61,556 bases of DNA from Anaerolineae bacterium (GCA_025454525.1 JALOOG010000013.1:1-61556); one strand, 5' to 3'. Positions 25,300-34,715 are shown, numbered from the stretch's first letter. The notes: generated by a model not told the origin, from the sequence alone. Translations and numbers: made by a program.

Positions 25300-26751
25300 A
25301 TGGAGTCCAAACTCGAAATCGAGCGGCAGTATAGCACCTCTGCCAAAGCTCAATTCCGCGCCGCCGAAGGGGAGGTTCGCCTCCAACGTCGGTTGCGTCT
25401 TGGTGAGGAGGTCATCCGCGCAATCTTATTGTTCTGTGGGGTTGTGTCGATCTTCACCACCATTGGTATTATTTACGTATTGACCACAGAATCCGCTCGA
25501 TTTTTAAACGCCCGCGCATGGGTATTTAGCAAAGCCCCTGTTGTCGCTGAAACCTCCACCGCCACCCTAGAGCAAACCATCCCCGTGGGTGAAAATGTGT
25601 TGGTGGTCAATTTTGACAGCGAGACGATCCCGTTTGCAGATCGACAACTGATCCAGATCAACGATGAGATCATGCGAATCGAATCGCGAACTCGGCGCAC
25701 TTTAACGGTTCAACGCGCTCAAGAAGGCACAGCGGCGGGCGTGCATAATGCCAACGCGGAAGTATTTATCGTTAACGAAGTCCAAGTCAAGCCGACTGCC
25801 CCAGTCGGGATCAACGACACTCAAGTGCAAATTCCAGCTTATGCCGCGGCCGAATTTGCCGTCAACGATTTGATCTTGATCGGTCAAGAGGTGATGCGGA
25901 TCACGGCGATCAGTGAAACCGCTTTGACGGTGGAACGCGGTTTAGAAAATTCACCGATTCGGGAGATTCCGATCAGTGAAACGATTAATTACGCTGATCA
26001 TCCCGGGTTTATCGAATTTTTTACCACCACCAATTGGCAACCCTCAGTCGGTGAATTTGGGGTATTACCCCTAGTCACTTCGACCCTGATGACCAGTATC
26101 GTCGCCTTATTCGTCGCAATCCCCATGGGATTAGGCGCGGCGATCTATTTAAGCGAATACGCACCGCCCAACGTCCGTAACACGCTTAAGCCGATTTTGG
26201 AAGTTTTGGCCGGTGTACCAACGGTGGTCTATGGGTTCTTTGCCTTAACGTTTATGACCCCGTTGTTAAAGGCGATTTTTGGTGATCAAGTGCAATCCTT
26301 TAACATGCTTTCGGCGGGATTAGTCGTTGGGATCTTGATCACGCCGCTGATTAGCTCTATGTGTGAAGACGCGATCAGCGCCGTTCCCCGTGCATTACGT
26401 GAAGCCTCTTATGGTCTAGGCGCGACCAAATTTGAAACTACGATCAAGGTGGTGCTACCGGCCGCGCTCTCTGGGGTGTTAGCGGCGATCATCGTCGCAA
26501 CCTCGCGGGCAGTGGGTGAAACAATGGTGGTTGCATTAGCAGCAGGGCAAGGCCCAAATTTCACCTTTAACCTGTTCCAAAGCGCCGAAACCATGACCGG
26601 CCATATCGCCCGGATTAGCAGCGGTGACATCAGCCAAACCAACATTGCTTATGATAGCATTTTTGCGATCGGGATGTTGTTGTTTGTCTTAACGCTTGTC
26701 CTCAATTTGATCAGCAGTTATGTGTCGGAACGCCTACGGGAGCGGTATTAA
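25300..26751 (+). CDS. pstC: phosphate ABC transporter permease PstC with extracytoplasmic insertion
   Basis: The 483-residue permease is far longer than the usual about 300. A basic N-terminus and TM1 (about 41-61) are followed by a loop of about 190 residues, then the normal permease core (from about 255), including the EAA-type loop [21 protein letters not shown]. The loop holds two copies of one module: 117-144 and 191-218 share 12 of 28 residues (L-I-x-I-x-x-E-x-M-R-I ... L-T-V-x-R). This EIM..TLTV.R pattern is familiar from phage and surface proteins. In PstC this loop is extracytoplasmic. A GAGG ribosome site precedes the ATG. Confidence 0.92.
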   Translation: MESKLEIERQYSTSAKAQFRAAEGEVRLQRRLRLGEEVIRAILLFCGVVSIFTTIGIIYVLTTESARFLNARAWVFSKAPVVAETSTATLEQTIPVGENVLVVNFDSETIPFADRQLIQINDEIMRIESRTRRTLTVQRAQEGTAAGVHNANAEVFIVNEVQVKPTAPVGINDTQVQIPAYAAAEFAVNDLILIGQEVMRITAISETALTVERGLENSPIREIPISETINYADHPGFIEFFTTTNWQPSVGEFGVLPLVTSTLMTSIVALFVAIPMGLGAAIYLSEYAPPNVRNTLKPILEVLAGVPTVVYGFFALTFMTPLLKAIFGDQVQSFNMLSAGLVVGILITPLISSMCEDAISAVPRALREASYGLGATKFETTIKVVLPAALSGVLAAIIVATSRAVGETMVVALAAGQGPNFTFNLFQSAETMTGHIARISSGDISQTNIAYDSIFAIGMLLFVLTLVLNLISSYVSERLRERY

Positions 26752-26753
26752 CC

Positions 26754-28112
26754 ATGACATCAAAGATCGAAAATGGGGTTTATCGGACAAATATTGCGAA
26801 GCGCCATGCGCGTGGCGCAAGGATGAGAAATTTCTTTTTCTCATCGCTAATCATCTCGTTTATCGCGTTGATTGTGTTGGTTTTGACGATCCTCAATCAA
26901 GTATTTGGGTTGGTTGCCGTTGAATACGCGATCACCCCCTCAGATTTATCGGAACGCCCACTAGAAGAATTAAATACGCAAGAGTTGGTCGAGGTTCTAG
27001 AGACTCAAGGCGGGGTTGGCCCGTTGCGCGTGTTGATGCGTGACTCGTTAAGTCGTGTTCCCACCGAACAATTTACCAGTGCGCCTTTAAGCGAAGTCTT
27101 ACGCGGTAGCCAACTCCCTGAAGGATCTGCCAACAAAACAGTGCGCGATCTCACGCCCGACGAAATCGCACAAATTCTCGCTACCAATCTCTCAAGCCAA
27201 GCGGTTTTAGAGCGGATTCGGCAAGACATTTTAAAGCCTTCCGTTCAAGCGACATGGACATTTGTCGAAAGTGTGTTTAACCGTGAGCGCATCGAGATCA
27301 CGGTAGAAGATCGTTTCCCTGATGCGGTGATCGAATGGCGCTCTTGGTTAAATCTCGATTTTGTGGTGTCCTCACAAAGCACCAACCCCGCTGAAACCGG
27401 AATCGCGCCTGCATTATTAGGCTCACTCTGGCTGATGGGGATTACGATCCTTATCGCATTCCCGTTGGGAGTGGGTGCAGCGATCTACCTAGAAGAATAT
27501 GCCAAAGACTCTTGGTTGAACAAACTGATTGAAACCAATATCCGCAACTTGGCCGGCGTGCCATCGATCATCTACGGGATGTTGGGCTTAGCGATCTTTG
27601 TGCGTGCGCTTGAACCGATTACCAGTGGTGCGGCCTTCGGTTTGGTCAGCGAAAACGGACGCACAATCATCTCCGCCGCGTTAACGCTCTCACTGTTGAT
27701 CTTACCGATTTTGATCATCAACGCCCAAGAAGCGTTACGCGCTGTGCCGTCTACCATCCGTGAAGCAAGCTTTGGGCTAGGCGCTACCAAGTGGCAAACG
27801 ATCTCACGCCAGATTCTACCGGCCGCTCTTCCGGGCATCATGACCGGAACGATCCTCGCGCTTTCGCGTGCCGTGGGTGAAACCGCCCCGTTGATCGTGG
27901 TCGGCGCGGCCGCTTATATCAATGCCAATCCAGATAACCCCTTTGTGAAATTTACTGCGTTGCCGATCTTGGTCTATAACTGGACGGGTGATCCCAACGA
28001 TCAATTTCGGAACATCGCCGCGGCAGCGATTATCGTCTTGTTGATCGTGCTGCTTACCATGAATTCTACCGCGATTTTCCTACGGAATCGCGCTGTGAAC
28101 AGGAGAGTTTAA
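26754..28112 (+). CDS. pstA: phosphate ABC transporter permease PstA with long first outer loop
   Basis: At 452 residues, against about 290 in typical PstA. The N-terminus is basic; TM1 spans about 27-50. A hydrophilic, helical stretch (about 55-215) precedes the normal core, which begins near [17 protein letters not shown]. The cytoplasmic EAA loop [21 protein letters not shown] is intact. The inserted stretch has several acidic amphipathic segments and does not resemble the PstC modules. It starts two bases after the pstC stop. Function of the loop is unknown. Confidence 0.92.
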   Translation: MTSKIENGVYRTNIAKRHARGARMRNFFFSSLIISFIALIVLVLTILNQVFGLVAVEYAITPSDLSERPLEELNTQELVEVLETQGGVGPLRVLMRDSLSRVPTEQFTSAPLSEVLRGSQLPEGSANKTVRDLTPDEIAQILATNLSSQAVLERIRQDILKPSVQATWTFVESVFNRERIEITVEDRFPDAVIEWRSWLNLDFVVSSQSTNPAETGIAPALLGSLWLMGITILIAFPLGVGAAIYLEEYAKDSWLNKLIETNIRNLAGVPSIIYGMLGLAIFVRALEPITSGAAFGLVSENGRTIISAALTLSLLILPILIINAQEALRAVPSTIREASFGLGATKWQTISRQILPAALPGIMTGTILALSRAVGETAPLIVVGAAAYINANPDNPFVKFTALPILVYNWTGDPNDQFRNIAAAAIIVLLIVLLTMNSTAIFLRNRAVNRRV

Positions 28113-28116
28113 TCCA

Positions 28117-28932
28117 ATGGCTGAAAAAGCTAAAATACAAGCCAACTATGCGCTAGAGGCTGATAACGTCGATATTTACTACGGAAGCTATCGCGCCGTG
28201 AAAGGGGTGAGCCTCGGCATTGAAACGAAAAAGATCACCGCTTTTATCGGGCCATCCGGTTGCGGTAAAAGCACCGTGTTACGCGCCTTTAATCGCATGA
28301 ATGACCTTGTTCCCGGTGCGCGGGTAGAAGGTGAGATCATCTACCGCGGTCAAAACCTGTATGGGAGAGATGTCGATCCGGTGGAGGTACGTCGTCGGAT
28401 CGGAATGGTGTTCCAAAAGCCGAATCCGTTTCCCAAGAGCATCTACGATAACGTGGCCTATGGCCCACGCATTTTAGGGATGCGCGATCGTCGCACTTTA
28501 GATGAGATCGTCGAAACCAGCTTACGGCAAGCGGTGTTGTGGGATGAAGTCAAAAATGATCTGAAAAAATCCGGTTTAGCGCTCTCTGGTGGGCAACAAC
28601 AACGGTTGTGTATTGCCCGTACTTTAGCCGTTGAGCCGGAAGTGATCTTAATGGATGAACCCTGCTCCGCGCTTGACCCGATCGCCACACAACGCATTGA
28701 AGAACTGATGCGCGATCTCTCTAGCACCTATACGATCATCATCGTCACCCACAACATGCAACAAGCGCAACGAGTCTCCGATTACACCGCGTTTTACAAC
28801 ATCCGTAAAGCGGAAATTGAAGGCAAAGAAACCCGTTGGGGTGAATTGGTAGAATTCCAACCGACCGATCAAGTCTTTAGTAACCCGATGCAAGAAGAAA
28901 CCGCCGATTATATCTCCGGCCGTTTTGGTTGA
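28117..28932 (+). CDS. pstB: phosphate ABC transporter ATP-binding protein PstB
   Basis: The 271-residue ATPase energises PstCA. It carries Walker [12 protein letters not shown] (about 44-54), Q-loop [18 protein letters not shown], signature [10 protein letters not shown], Walker [14 protein letters not shown] and H-loop [12 protein letters not shown]. All are canonical for PstB. It begins four bases after pstA with AGGAG. No phoU and no phoR/phoB follow; the operon ends in a terminator. Confidence 0.96.
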   Translation: MAEKAKIQANYALEADNVDIYYGSYRAVKGVSLGIETKKITAFIGPSGCGKSTVLRAFNRMNDLVPGARVEGEIIYRGQNLYGRDVDPVEVRRRIGMVFQKPNPFPKSIYDNVAYGPRILGMRDRRTLDEIVETSLRQAVLWDEVKNDLKKSGLALSGGQQQRLCIARTLAVEPEVILMDEPCSALDPIATQRIEELMRDLSSTYTIIIVTHNMQQAQRVSDYTAFYNIRKAEIEGKETRWGELVEFQPTDQVFSNPMQEETADYISGRFG

Positions 28933-28943
28933 TCAGCCCACAG

Positions 28944-28975
28944 GGGGTGCAAACTCGCACCCCTTTTTATTTTTC
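28944..28975 (+). terminator. rho-independent terminator of the pst operon
   Basis: GGGGTGC (28944-28950) pairs with GCACCCC (28957-28963), followed by TTTTTATTTTT. It lies about 12 bases after the pstB stop. Confidence 0.85.
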
Positions 28976-28984
28976 CCCAAAACG

Positions 28985-30130
28985 TTAACGATACAGTTCC
29001 CATACAAATTGCATCGCACGCGCAATCTGGGTACGGTTTAATTCATTCACTGAACGCGGGATCACCAGAAATTCAATCGGATTGCCTCGCTGTTCGATCT
29101 CTTGCGCTCGCTCTACCCCTACCGTGGCAAAATCTGCATATGCGCCATACATCACGAAATAAACGAGATCGGGCGCATCCGTCGGAGGTAAACGGACATC
29201 CGTTGCATTCACCGTGATCACCGCGGCCACTTGATAATATTCGGCCGCATAGAGGCTGGCGATCTCCCCGCCTTTGCCATACCCAAAAATCACCGCCCCT
29301 AACGGATCTGCCGTGACTTCGGCGCGCACCTCCTCCAGAATTTGATCAATTTGGGGTGTGACATACTCGTTATAGGGTTCAGGGTATTCGCCAAAATTCG
29401 GCACAACCAACACCACGTTATGCTGATTAGCGGCTTCGGCAAAAAACGGGATCAATTCCTCTGCACGCTGAAATTGATCACCTAACACCACCAAGATCCC
29501 CCACCCAGGCGCGGGCATCGGGTTGATCGGCACGAATAAGTAGTAATCTATCCCGTCTTTTAGGCGTAACTGTTCGCGCCATGCGCCTAACTCTAAAGAA
29601 CTCCGGTAGAGATCAAAAACATTGGTATTGGCAAACAACAAGCCCATCATCGCGATCAAGATCAGTAAAAACAGCACCCGTAAGGGGTTAAACTCACGGG
29701 CGCGTTTTTGCCATCCACCATGATCGGCGCGGAGGTTTTGTCCGTATTGTTGGGCGTTGATCAAGGCGCGAATCGCTTCATCGGGTTTAAGTCCCGTGGC
29801 TGAAGTAGCGACTTTGAGCGCGATCTGATCTTCTGCAAAAGTCGGATCAAGCGTTAAAGCTTTGCCTAAGGCTTTAGCGGCCTCTGACAGACGCTGCTGC
29901 TTGTAAAATTGCAACATCTGCACGTAATATTCAGCGGCCCGATCTAACTGTAAGGGATCGTCTTTTTCTAAGCGGATCACCGCTTTTTGAGCCAATTCAC
30001 GCAATTCGATCACCGAGTCTTGAGCCGCTAAGACACGCAAAAATGGCAACGCGCTTAAGTCATGTTGCCGAACCGCGGCGATGATCGCTTGGCGGCGTTG
30101 TTGAGGATCGGGGTGTTGAAAATCAGCCAT
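28985..30130 (-). CDS. HEAT/TPR-membrane protein with alpha/beta-hydrolase-like domain lacking the nucleophile
   Basis: The 381-residue product has helical repeats at the N-terminus (HEAT-like 1-60; TPR-like 64-98, LSEAAKALGKALTLDP). One membrane helix follows (about 149-168), then a C-terminal domain (about 195-380) resembling alpha/beta hydrolases of the DUF3530 kind. The elbow reads G283-Y-G285-K-G287, so the serine of GxSxG is a glycine and hydrolysis is unlikely. The outer domain may bind rather than cut a ligand. It lies 32 bases downstream of the secreted repeat protein, separated by a GC hairpin. Confidence 0.65.
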   Translation of the reverse strand: MADFQHPDPQQRRQAIIAAVRQHDLSALPFLRVLAAQDSVIELRELAQKAVIRLEKDDPLQLDRAAEYYVQMLQFYKQQRLSEAAKALGKALTLDPTFAEDQIALKVATSATGLKPDEAIRALINAQQYGQNLRADHGGWQKRAREFNPLRVLFLLILIAMMGLLFANTNVFDLYRSSLELGAWREQLRLKDGIDYYLFVPINPMPAPGWGILVVLGDQFQRAEELIPFFAEAANQHNVVLVVPNFGEYPEPYNEYVTPQIDQILEEVRAEVTADPLGAVIFGYGKGGEIASLYAAEYYQVAAVITVNATDVRLPPTDAPDLVYFVMYGAYADFATVGVERAQEIEQRGNPIEFLVIPRSVNELNRTQIARAMQFVWELYR

Positions 30131-30141
30131 GAGTCCAATGA

Positions 30142-30159
30142 GAGGGGGTCGCCCCCCTC
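30142..30159 (-). terminator. GC-rich intergenic hairpin
   Basis: GAGGGGG (30142-30148) pairs with CCCCCTC (30153-30159), loop of four. It directly follows the stop of the secreted repeat protein on the minus strand and precedes the next ATG. There is no U-tract, so it may be a processing or attenuation site. Confidence 0.5.
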
Positions 30160-30162
30160 ACC

Positions 30163-31923
30163 CTAAGAACCTTGACGGAAAGCGGGTTCGCTGATCCACA
30201 CATCACGCGAAAAACGCGAAGCGCTTTCGATGATCAGGTCATTCCGATACCCATAAGGCAATTGATACACATTTAAGCCGTTAAACACCGAGATCACCGG
30301 CTCAAATACCCCGGTGGTACTGTTAAACACGCTGTTAACAGGTTCACAAGCCGTCTGATTGGTGTCTGAACAGATCTCTAAGGTGACTTGTACCGCCGCC
30401 GCACCCTGTACATCCAACAGATAACGCACGCGAATATTGTTCCATGAAACTAACGTTTTACCCTCTTCTTCGATCTGAATCGGGCTACGAGTTGGGATCG
30501 GCGTGGATTGATTCAGCAACAAAGCCAACGGGCCGTCTCCTGTCGGTGTGGGTGTCGGGCCGGGGCCATTGCACCAGCTGGCATCACAGAAGGTCAACGG
30601 GCGGCGACCTTCTAAGGTGTCTAAGGTGCGGAATGCGTCCTCTGACAATGTAGTGAAGCGGCGATCAATAAACACCGCGAAACCTTCTCCGGTCACAAAC
30701 ATCATGTTAGAGGTATTGAAGTTGCGATACCATGCCCGGAACTCGGTATCAATGGGCATCACCCCCATGTATTGCAAGGCCGCCACATCTAAATAGGCAA
30801 AGGCATAACGTGAACGTCCGCGTAAACGCTCATCTTCCGGCGCATCGATCACATCTTCTTCCACCGGAATCGGCGGATTTTCGTACAGATCATTGGCAGC
30901 ACGCTCATATTGTAGACACACCGCTTGACGGTTGGTAACATCTTGCACTTCCGGTAAGGGAAGCGGTGCAACCGTTTGATTGACCAACGTCACTAAAATT
31001 TGTACCATCGGCTCACACCGATTCGCGAGGTTATCGCCTTGCCAACCAGTGGGGCGAACCCCTGCGCCTAAGGTTTGATCCGCTAACGATTCAAGGTTAA
31101 AACGCAAGTTGCTGTAGGTTTGCGACGGTGAACCTTGTACCGTCCCTGACCACCCTTCTGGCCGTTCACCGAAACCCAGACGATCATCCGTCAAGCGCTC
31201 TAGATCGGTGAACAATTCAGTCGTAAAGGTGGAACTGGTCGCATCGCGATTACCAATCCAGCCAGAAGGCCGTGTCTCTAGTCCCAACAATTCATCGGCC
31301 AACCGCTCTAGATCCCCCCGTAAACCCGAAAGTAAACTTTGTGTCGTCTCTGGGGTGGAGATCTGATCCGACACTGGTGGGAACAATTCATCGGTGATCT
31401 CATCACGCACCGACGCACAATAATTGATCACCGAGTCCGGAGTTTCGGGACGGGTGTTAAACTCAATGTCTAAGATCCGTAAGATGTTCTGGATCGTGCG
31501 GCTACACCGGAACACCGGACGCGCACCAACCCACCCTTCCGGGCGCAGATCGGGATCGCCATAGACTTGATCGGCGATCAACTCGATGTCATGGCGCACA
31601 TTGCGGGCCAGCAATTCTGCATTAGCGGTGGTTGCACCGAACCATTCTGGCGGGCGAATCCCTAACCCGAACACCTCATCAGCGAGTTGTTCTGTGTTAA
31701 ACCAGAGATCCGCGGTGAACTTGGTTGAAGTCACATCTTCATTGACGATCCACGAAAACGGACGCGATCCGCTATAAACTTCATCGGCTAAGGTATTGAG
31801 ATCCGACTCTAAATTAAGCAAAAATAACTGAAACAAATTCGCTTGCGGCGCGGGGGATGCCCATACGATGCCCGCTACCACAAGTAGAAGCGTGGTCAAC
31901 ACCGCTAAAAATCGTTTGCTCAT
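30163..31923 (-). CDS. secreted protein with six DLExLADE..RPxGW repeats
   Basis: About 586 residues from ATG 31923, which has AAAGGAT five bases before it. A signal peptide is clear (FLAVLTTLLLVVAGIVWASPA). The N-terminal half holds six copies of a motif of the form (D/N)-L-E-x-L-A-D-(E/Q)-x-x-G-x-x-x-R-P-x-G-W-x-G, for example DLERLADELLGLETRPSGW and NLESLADQTLGAGVRPTGW. Single-Cys regions between repeats suggest disulfides. A Pro/Thr linker (GPTPTPTG) leads to a beta-rich C-terminal domain. The family is not recognised. Next to the hydrolase-like membrane protein; both may act at the surface. Confidence 0.75.
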   Translation of the reverse strand: MSKRFLAVLTTLLLVVAGIVWASPAPQANLFQLFLLNLESDLNTLADEVYSGSRPFSWIVNEDVTSTKFTADLWFNTEQLADEVFGLGIRPPEWFGATTANAELLARNVRHDIELIADQVYGDPDLRPEGWVGARPVFRCSRTIQNILRILDIEFNTRPETPDSVINYCASVRDEITDELFPPVSDQISTPETTQSLLSGLRGDLERLADELLGLETRPSGWIGNRDATSSTFTTELFTDLERLTDDRLGFGERPEGWSGTVQGSPSQTYSNLRFNLESLADQTLGAGVRPTGWQGDNLANRCEPMVQILVTLVNQTVAPLPLPEVQDVTNRQAVCLQYERAANDLYENPPIPVEEDVIDAPEDERLRGRSRYAFAYLDVAALQYMGVMPIDTEFRAWYRNFNTSNMMFVTGEGFAVFIDRRFTTLSEDAFRTLDTLEGRRPLTFCDASWCNGPGPTPTPTGDGPLALLLNQSTPIPTRSPIQIEEEGKTLVSWNNIRVRYLLDVQGAAAVQVTLEICSDTNQTACEPVNSVFNSTTGVFEPVISVFNGLNVYQLPYGYRNDLIIESASRFSRDVWISEPAFRQGS

Positions 31924-32045
31924 GCCACATCCTTTGATAACCGGCGGTACGATGACATCCCCAATTATACACATCTACCGTGAAACGAAAACCGACTCCC
32001 CTCCAAGTGAGGTAATCGCTTCAAAAGACCTCACCGAAAAGTCGG

Positions 32046-32170
32046 CACAGATGTTACGAGTTTTCCGTTCATCTGTGCGATGATTCAGCGAATATAACTC
32101 GTTTTTTAAGAGTATCGGATGACACTCTAGTTGATTTTCTCGCATTCTCAATGTTAATCTTACAATCAAG
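32046..32170 (+). repeat. dispersed intergenic repeat, copy C (divergent)
   Basis: ATGTTACGAGTTTTCCGTTC and following CATCTGTG match the first block of copies A and B with scattered changes. TTAATCTTACAATC near 32153-32166 corresponds to the start of their second block. Here the first block is a perfect inverted repeat, CACAGATG (32046-32053) with CATCTGTG (32070-32077). The peptide frame stops after ten codons. Confidence 0.5.
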
Positions 32171-32301
32171 CTTATGATGTGATCACCGCTTTGTTTTGAT
32201 GATCCTAACATAACCAATATTTCGTTTTTCAAAAAGATCAGTCTTGGACTCATCAAAGGCTTAGGCCGCATTCGTGTAAGACTTAGAGACTTTGTTTAGA
32301 T

Positions 32302-32311
32302 TGTAATTACA
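32302..32311. promoter_or_regulatory. TGTAATTACA palindrome upstream of csbD-like gene
   Basis: A perfect 10-base palindrome 30 bases before the start codon. Near-identical sequences occur at 34660-34669 and 37976-37985, also in control regions. It is a candidate transcription-factor site. Confidence 0.35.
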
Positions 32312-32341
32312 GTACATGCAACCACACAAGGAGCTTGAACT

Positions 32342-32560
32342 ATGGCGGATAACAAAGGTCTCTGGAATCAAATTGCGGGCAATTGGAAACAATTCACCGG
32401 TTCTATCAAAGAACGTTGGGGCGATCTGACCGATGATGAGATCACCCAATTGGAAGGAAAACGGGATCAATTGGCTGGCAAGATCCAAGAGCGCTACGGC
32501 ATCACTCAACAAGAGGCCAATCGTCAGATCGATGAATGGGCAGATAAACTCAAGTTCTAA
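32342..32560 (+). CDS. CsbD family stress-response protein
   Basis: The 72-residue small hydrophilic protein matches the CsbD pattern: WNQIAGNWKQFTGSIKERWG, then LTDDEITQLEGKRDQLAGKI and a final helix. The family is induced by general stress in many bacteria; molecular function is unknown. AAGGAG lies at 8 bases before the ATG and a strong terminator follows, so it is monocistronic. High expression is likely. Confidence 0.92.
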   Translation: MADNKGLWNQIAGNWKQFTGSIKERWGDLTDDEITQLEGKRDQLAGKIQERYGITQQEANRQIDEWADKLKF

Positions 32561-32565
32561 GGTCA

Positions 32566-32600
32566 AAACGCGGCTCATCTCTGTGAGCCGCGTTTTTGTT
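32566..32600 (+). terminator. rho-independent terminator of csbD-like gene
   Basis: AAACGCGGCTCA (32566-32577) pairs with TGAGCCGCGTTT (32584-32595), loop TCTCTG, followed by TTGTT. Confidence 0.88.
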
Positions 32601-32689
32601 AGGGGTTGACGACAATGGCTTGTCAGGGGGGGGGTTTTGCGAGACACTACAGGGGACAAAACAACCATTCAGAAAAGGCAAATAGAGCA

Positions 32690-33343
32690 ATGAGACTCAA
32701 TTGGAGACTTTGCAGCGTCCTGCTGATAATGGGGTCGATCAGCGCGTGTGGTGGGAATGAAGGCTCAACGACCGAACCACTCCCGACGGTGGTGAATGCC
32801 AATAGCACCGATCCGGCCCCGACAATGGACACATCGGTGACACTGGTCTTACCCCCGACGATCACGATCTTACCCCAAGACACCCCGACCCCAGAGATCA
32901 CCATTGAAGGCGCACTCCCAATTCCGGGGCCGCGAACCTTAGTCGCATCACAAACCGAAGACCCGAATGCCAATGTGCCGTTTACGCAAATCACCTTAAT
33001 TCGTACTGAAGGGCCGATCTTCGGTGGATCCCCCCAACCCCCACTGAACATCGAAATTCAGGCGAACGGCACGGTGACTTATGGAGAGGCCAGCGGGCAA
33101 TTAGCGCAAGCAGAAATTGATCAGATCAACACCTTGATCCGTGAGGTCAACTTCTTTGGGATGCAAAATAACTTCATCAGTGAAGCACCCGTAACCGGAT
33201 CGGATGAATATGTGTATCAGTTGACGATCTTACGAGGTGAACAAGAGCGTTTGATGACCGCTCGTGATGGCTTCTTGCCGCAAGAATTACGGGATATGTT
33301 GGCTTATATCCTGAATGCGACCCAACGGGCGACATCATCCTAA
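32690..33343 (+). CDS. putative lipoprotein, emfourin-like domain possible
   Basis: About 217 residues from ATG 32690. The signal peptide ends in a lipobox, MGSISAC-G, so it is probably lipid-anchored. A Pro/Thr-rich linker (about 25-95) is followed by a compact domain (about 100-215). The pattern of that domain (a strand with RTEGPIFGG, then GQLAQAEIDQINTLIREVNFF, then TGSDEYVYQLTILRG) weakly resembles emfourin-type protease inhibitors; this is a low-confidence guess. It overlaps only an RNA leader of the next gene. Confidence 0.7.
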   Translation: MRLNWRLCSVLLIMGSISACGGNEGSTTEPLPTVVNANSTDPAPTMDTSVTLVLPPTITILPQDTPTPEITIEGALPIPGPRTLVASQTEDPNANVPFTQITLIRTEGPIFGGSPQPPLNIEIQANGTVTYGEASGQLAQAEIDQINTLIREVNFFGMQNNFISEAPVTGSDEYVYQLTILRGEQERLMTARDGFLPQELRDMLAYILNATQRATSS

Positions 33344-33344
33344 T

Positions 33345-34598
33345 ATGAGCGATCAACCTACATTTGAAGTCGAATTGACGGCAATGGCACATGGTGGGAG
33401 CGCCTTGGGGCGTTATCAAAATCGCACTGTGTTTATCCCCTATACGATCCCAGGTGAGCGGGTCTTGGCACGGATCACCTCGGAAAAAGCGCGGGTGATT
33501 TTCGCGGAAGGGGTCAAGTTGATCGAAGCATCGGCGGATCGAGTCTATCCGGTTTGTCCGCATTTTGGGCCGGGGCGTTGTGGGCGCTGCCATTGGCAAC
33601 ACATCGATTATCAAGCTCAATTGTTGCTCAAACAAGATGTGATGAGCGATCAATTGGCACGAGTCGGCGGCCTAGATGATGCAACCATTGAACAGATCAT
33701 CCGGCCGATCCTCGCAAGTCCAGAAGAATGGTACTATCACCACCGGATCACCTTACAAGTGACCGGGGCGGGCGATCTGGGTTATCCGAGTGCATCCGGT
33801 GAAGCGGTGTTTCTGATCCAAGAATGCCATATCATCCGGCCGGAATTGGTGGATTTATTCACTCAATTTGATTTTGATGTCACCGGAATCGATCGGCTTC
33901 AGTTGCAATTGGATAGTGAAGGCGCGCACATGATCATCCTACACATTCAGGATGAGGAACAAGTGCCGGAATTGCAAACCGATTTAACCACCAGCATCAA
34001 TGTGTTGTTGCCAGAAGATGAACCGATCAACCTTGTCGGGGATTCATCGTTACGTTACACGATCGGCGATCGGGTGTTTCGGGTGACAGCAGGGTGCGAG
34101 TTTCGATCGAATCTATCGCAATTGCCACGCTTGATCGAGGTGGTTTTAGGTCAATTGGCATTAACCGGAACGGAAAACGTTTTAGATCTATACGGGGGAG
34201 TCGGCGTATTCAGCGCGTTTATAGCGGATCAAGCGCGCCGAGTCACATTGATCGAACGGTATCCCCCTGCCCTTACCGATGCGGAAATTAACCTCGCCGC
34301 TTATGAACATATCGACTTGATCGAAGGCCCGATTGAAGACGTTTTGCCAGAATTAGAAGATCGCTATGACGCGGCGATCCTAGATCCACCAGCTGAAGGG
34401 CTAAGTTTAGCGGTGCTGGATCAGGTGAAAGCGTTGAAGATCCCGCGTTTAGTCTATATCAGTGCTGATCCGGCCACTTTTGCACGCGATGCGAAAAAAT
34501 TGATCGCCCATGGCTATCAATTATTACAAGTGCAACCCATCGATCTCGCACCTCAAACCTACGAAATCCATGCAGTGTCATTGTTTAAGTTAGGCTAA
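33345..34598 (+). CDS. TrmA/RlmD-family RNA methyltransferase homologue lacking the catalytic Cys
   Basis: About 417 residues. An N-terminal TRAM domain (about 1-60) is followed by the iron-sulfur cysteines C-x7-C-x2-C (PHFGPGRCGRCHWQH) and a fourth in QECHII. A SAM-binding core follows with VLDLYGGVGVFS. Active uracil-5-methyltransferases have DPPR-G and S-C-N-P-x-T; here these read DPPAEG and ISADPATFARD, so the nucleophilic Cys is Ala. The fold and cofactor site are kept but the normal C5 chemistry should be impossible. The start is one base past the lipoprotein stop (ATG 33345). Confidence 0.85.
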   Translation: MSDQPTFEVELTAMAHGGSALGRYQNRTVFIPYTIPGERVLARITSEKARVIFAEGVKLIEASADRVYPVCPHFGPGRCGRCHWQHIDYQAQLLLKQDVMSDQLARVGGLDDATIEQIIRPILASPEEWYYHHRITLQVTGAGDLGYPSASGEAVFLIQECHIIRPELVDLFTQFDFDVTGIDRLQLQLDSEGAHMIILHIQDEEQVPELQTDLTTSINVLLPEDEPINLVGDSSLRYTIGDRVFRVTAGCEFRSNLSQLPRLIEVVLGQLALTGTENVLDLYGGVGVFSAFIADQARRVTLIERYPPALTDAEINLAAYEHIDLIEGPIEDVLPELEDRYDAAILDPPAEGLSLAVLDQVKALKIPRLVYISADPATFARDAKKLIAHGYQLLQVQPIDLAPQTYEIHAVSLFKLG

Positions 34599-34602
34599 AA
34601 TC

Positions 34603-34631
34603 TTGACATCCCTAACGACTATTGTTAGACT
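34603..34631 (+). promoter_or_regulatory. promoter of the cold-shock gene
   Basis: TTGACA (34603-34608) and TAGACT (34626-34631), spacer 17. The start would be near 34638, giving a leader of about 78 bases before ATG 34716. Confidence 0.65.
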
Positions 34632-34644
34632 TAGATAATCTTAA

Positions 34645-34680
34645 TGTTTCATGAGAGTCTGTAATTACTTTCATGAAACA
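34645..34680 (+). promoter_or_regulatory. inverted repeat in the cold-shock leader
   Basis: TGTTTCATGA (34645-34654) and TCATGAAACA (34671-34680) are perfect complements around a 16-base loop that contains TGTAATTACT. It lies at the start of the predicted mRNA leader and could be an RNA thermosensing hairpin or a protein operator. Confidence 0.5.
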
Positions 34681-34715
34681 CCTCCTTTTACACAAACACA
34701 GCAGGAGAAAGTATC

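Larger units (their letters stand above)
31924..32341. other. gap upstream of csbD-like gene
   Basis: This stretch lies between the divergent starts of the secreted repeat protein and the CsbD-like protein. It contains dispersed repeat copy C (32046-32170), a TGTAATTACA palindrome (32302-32311) and the AAGGAG ribosome site at 32328-32333. No RNA gene was seen. Confidence 0.6.
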
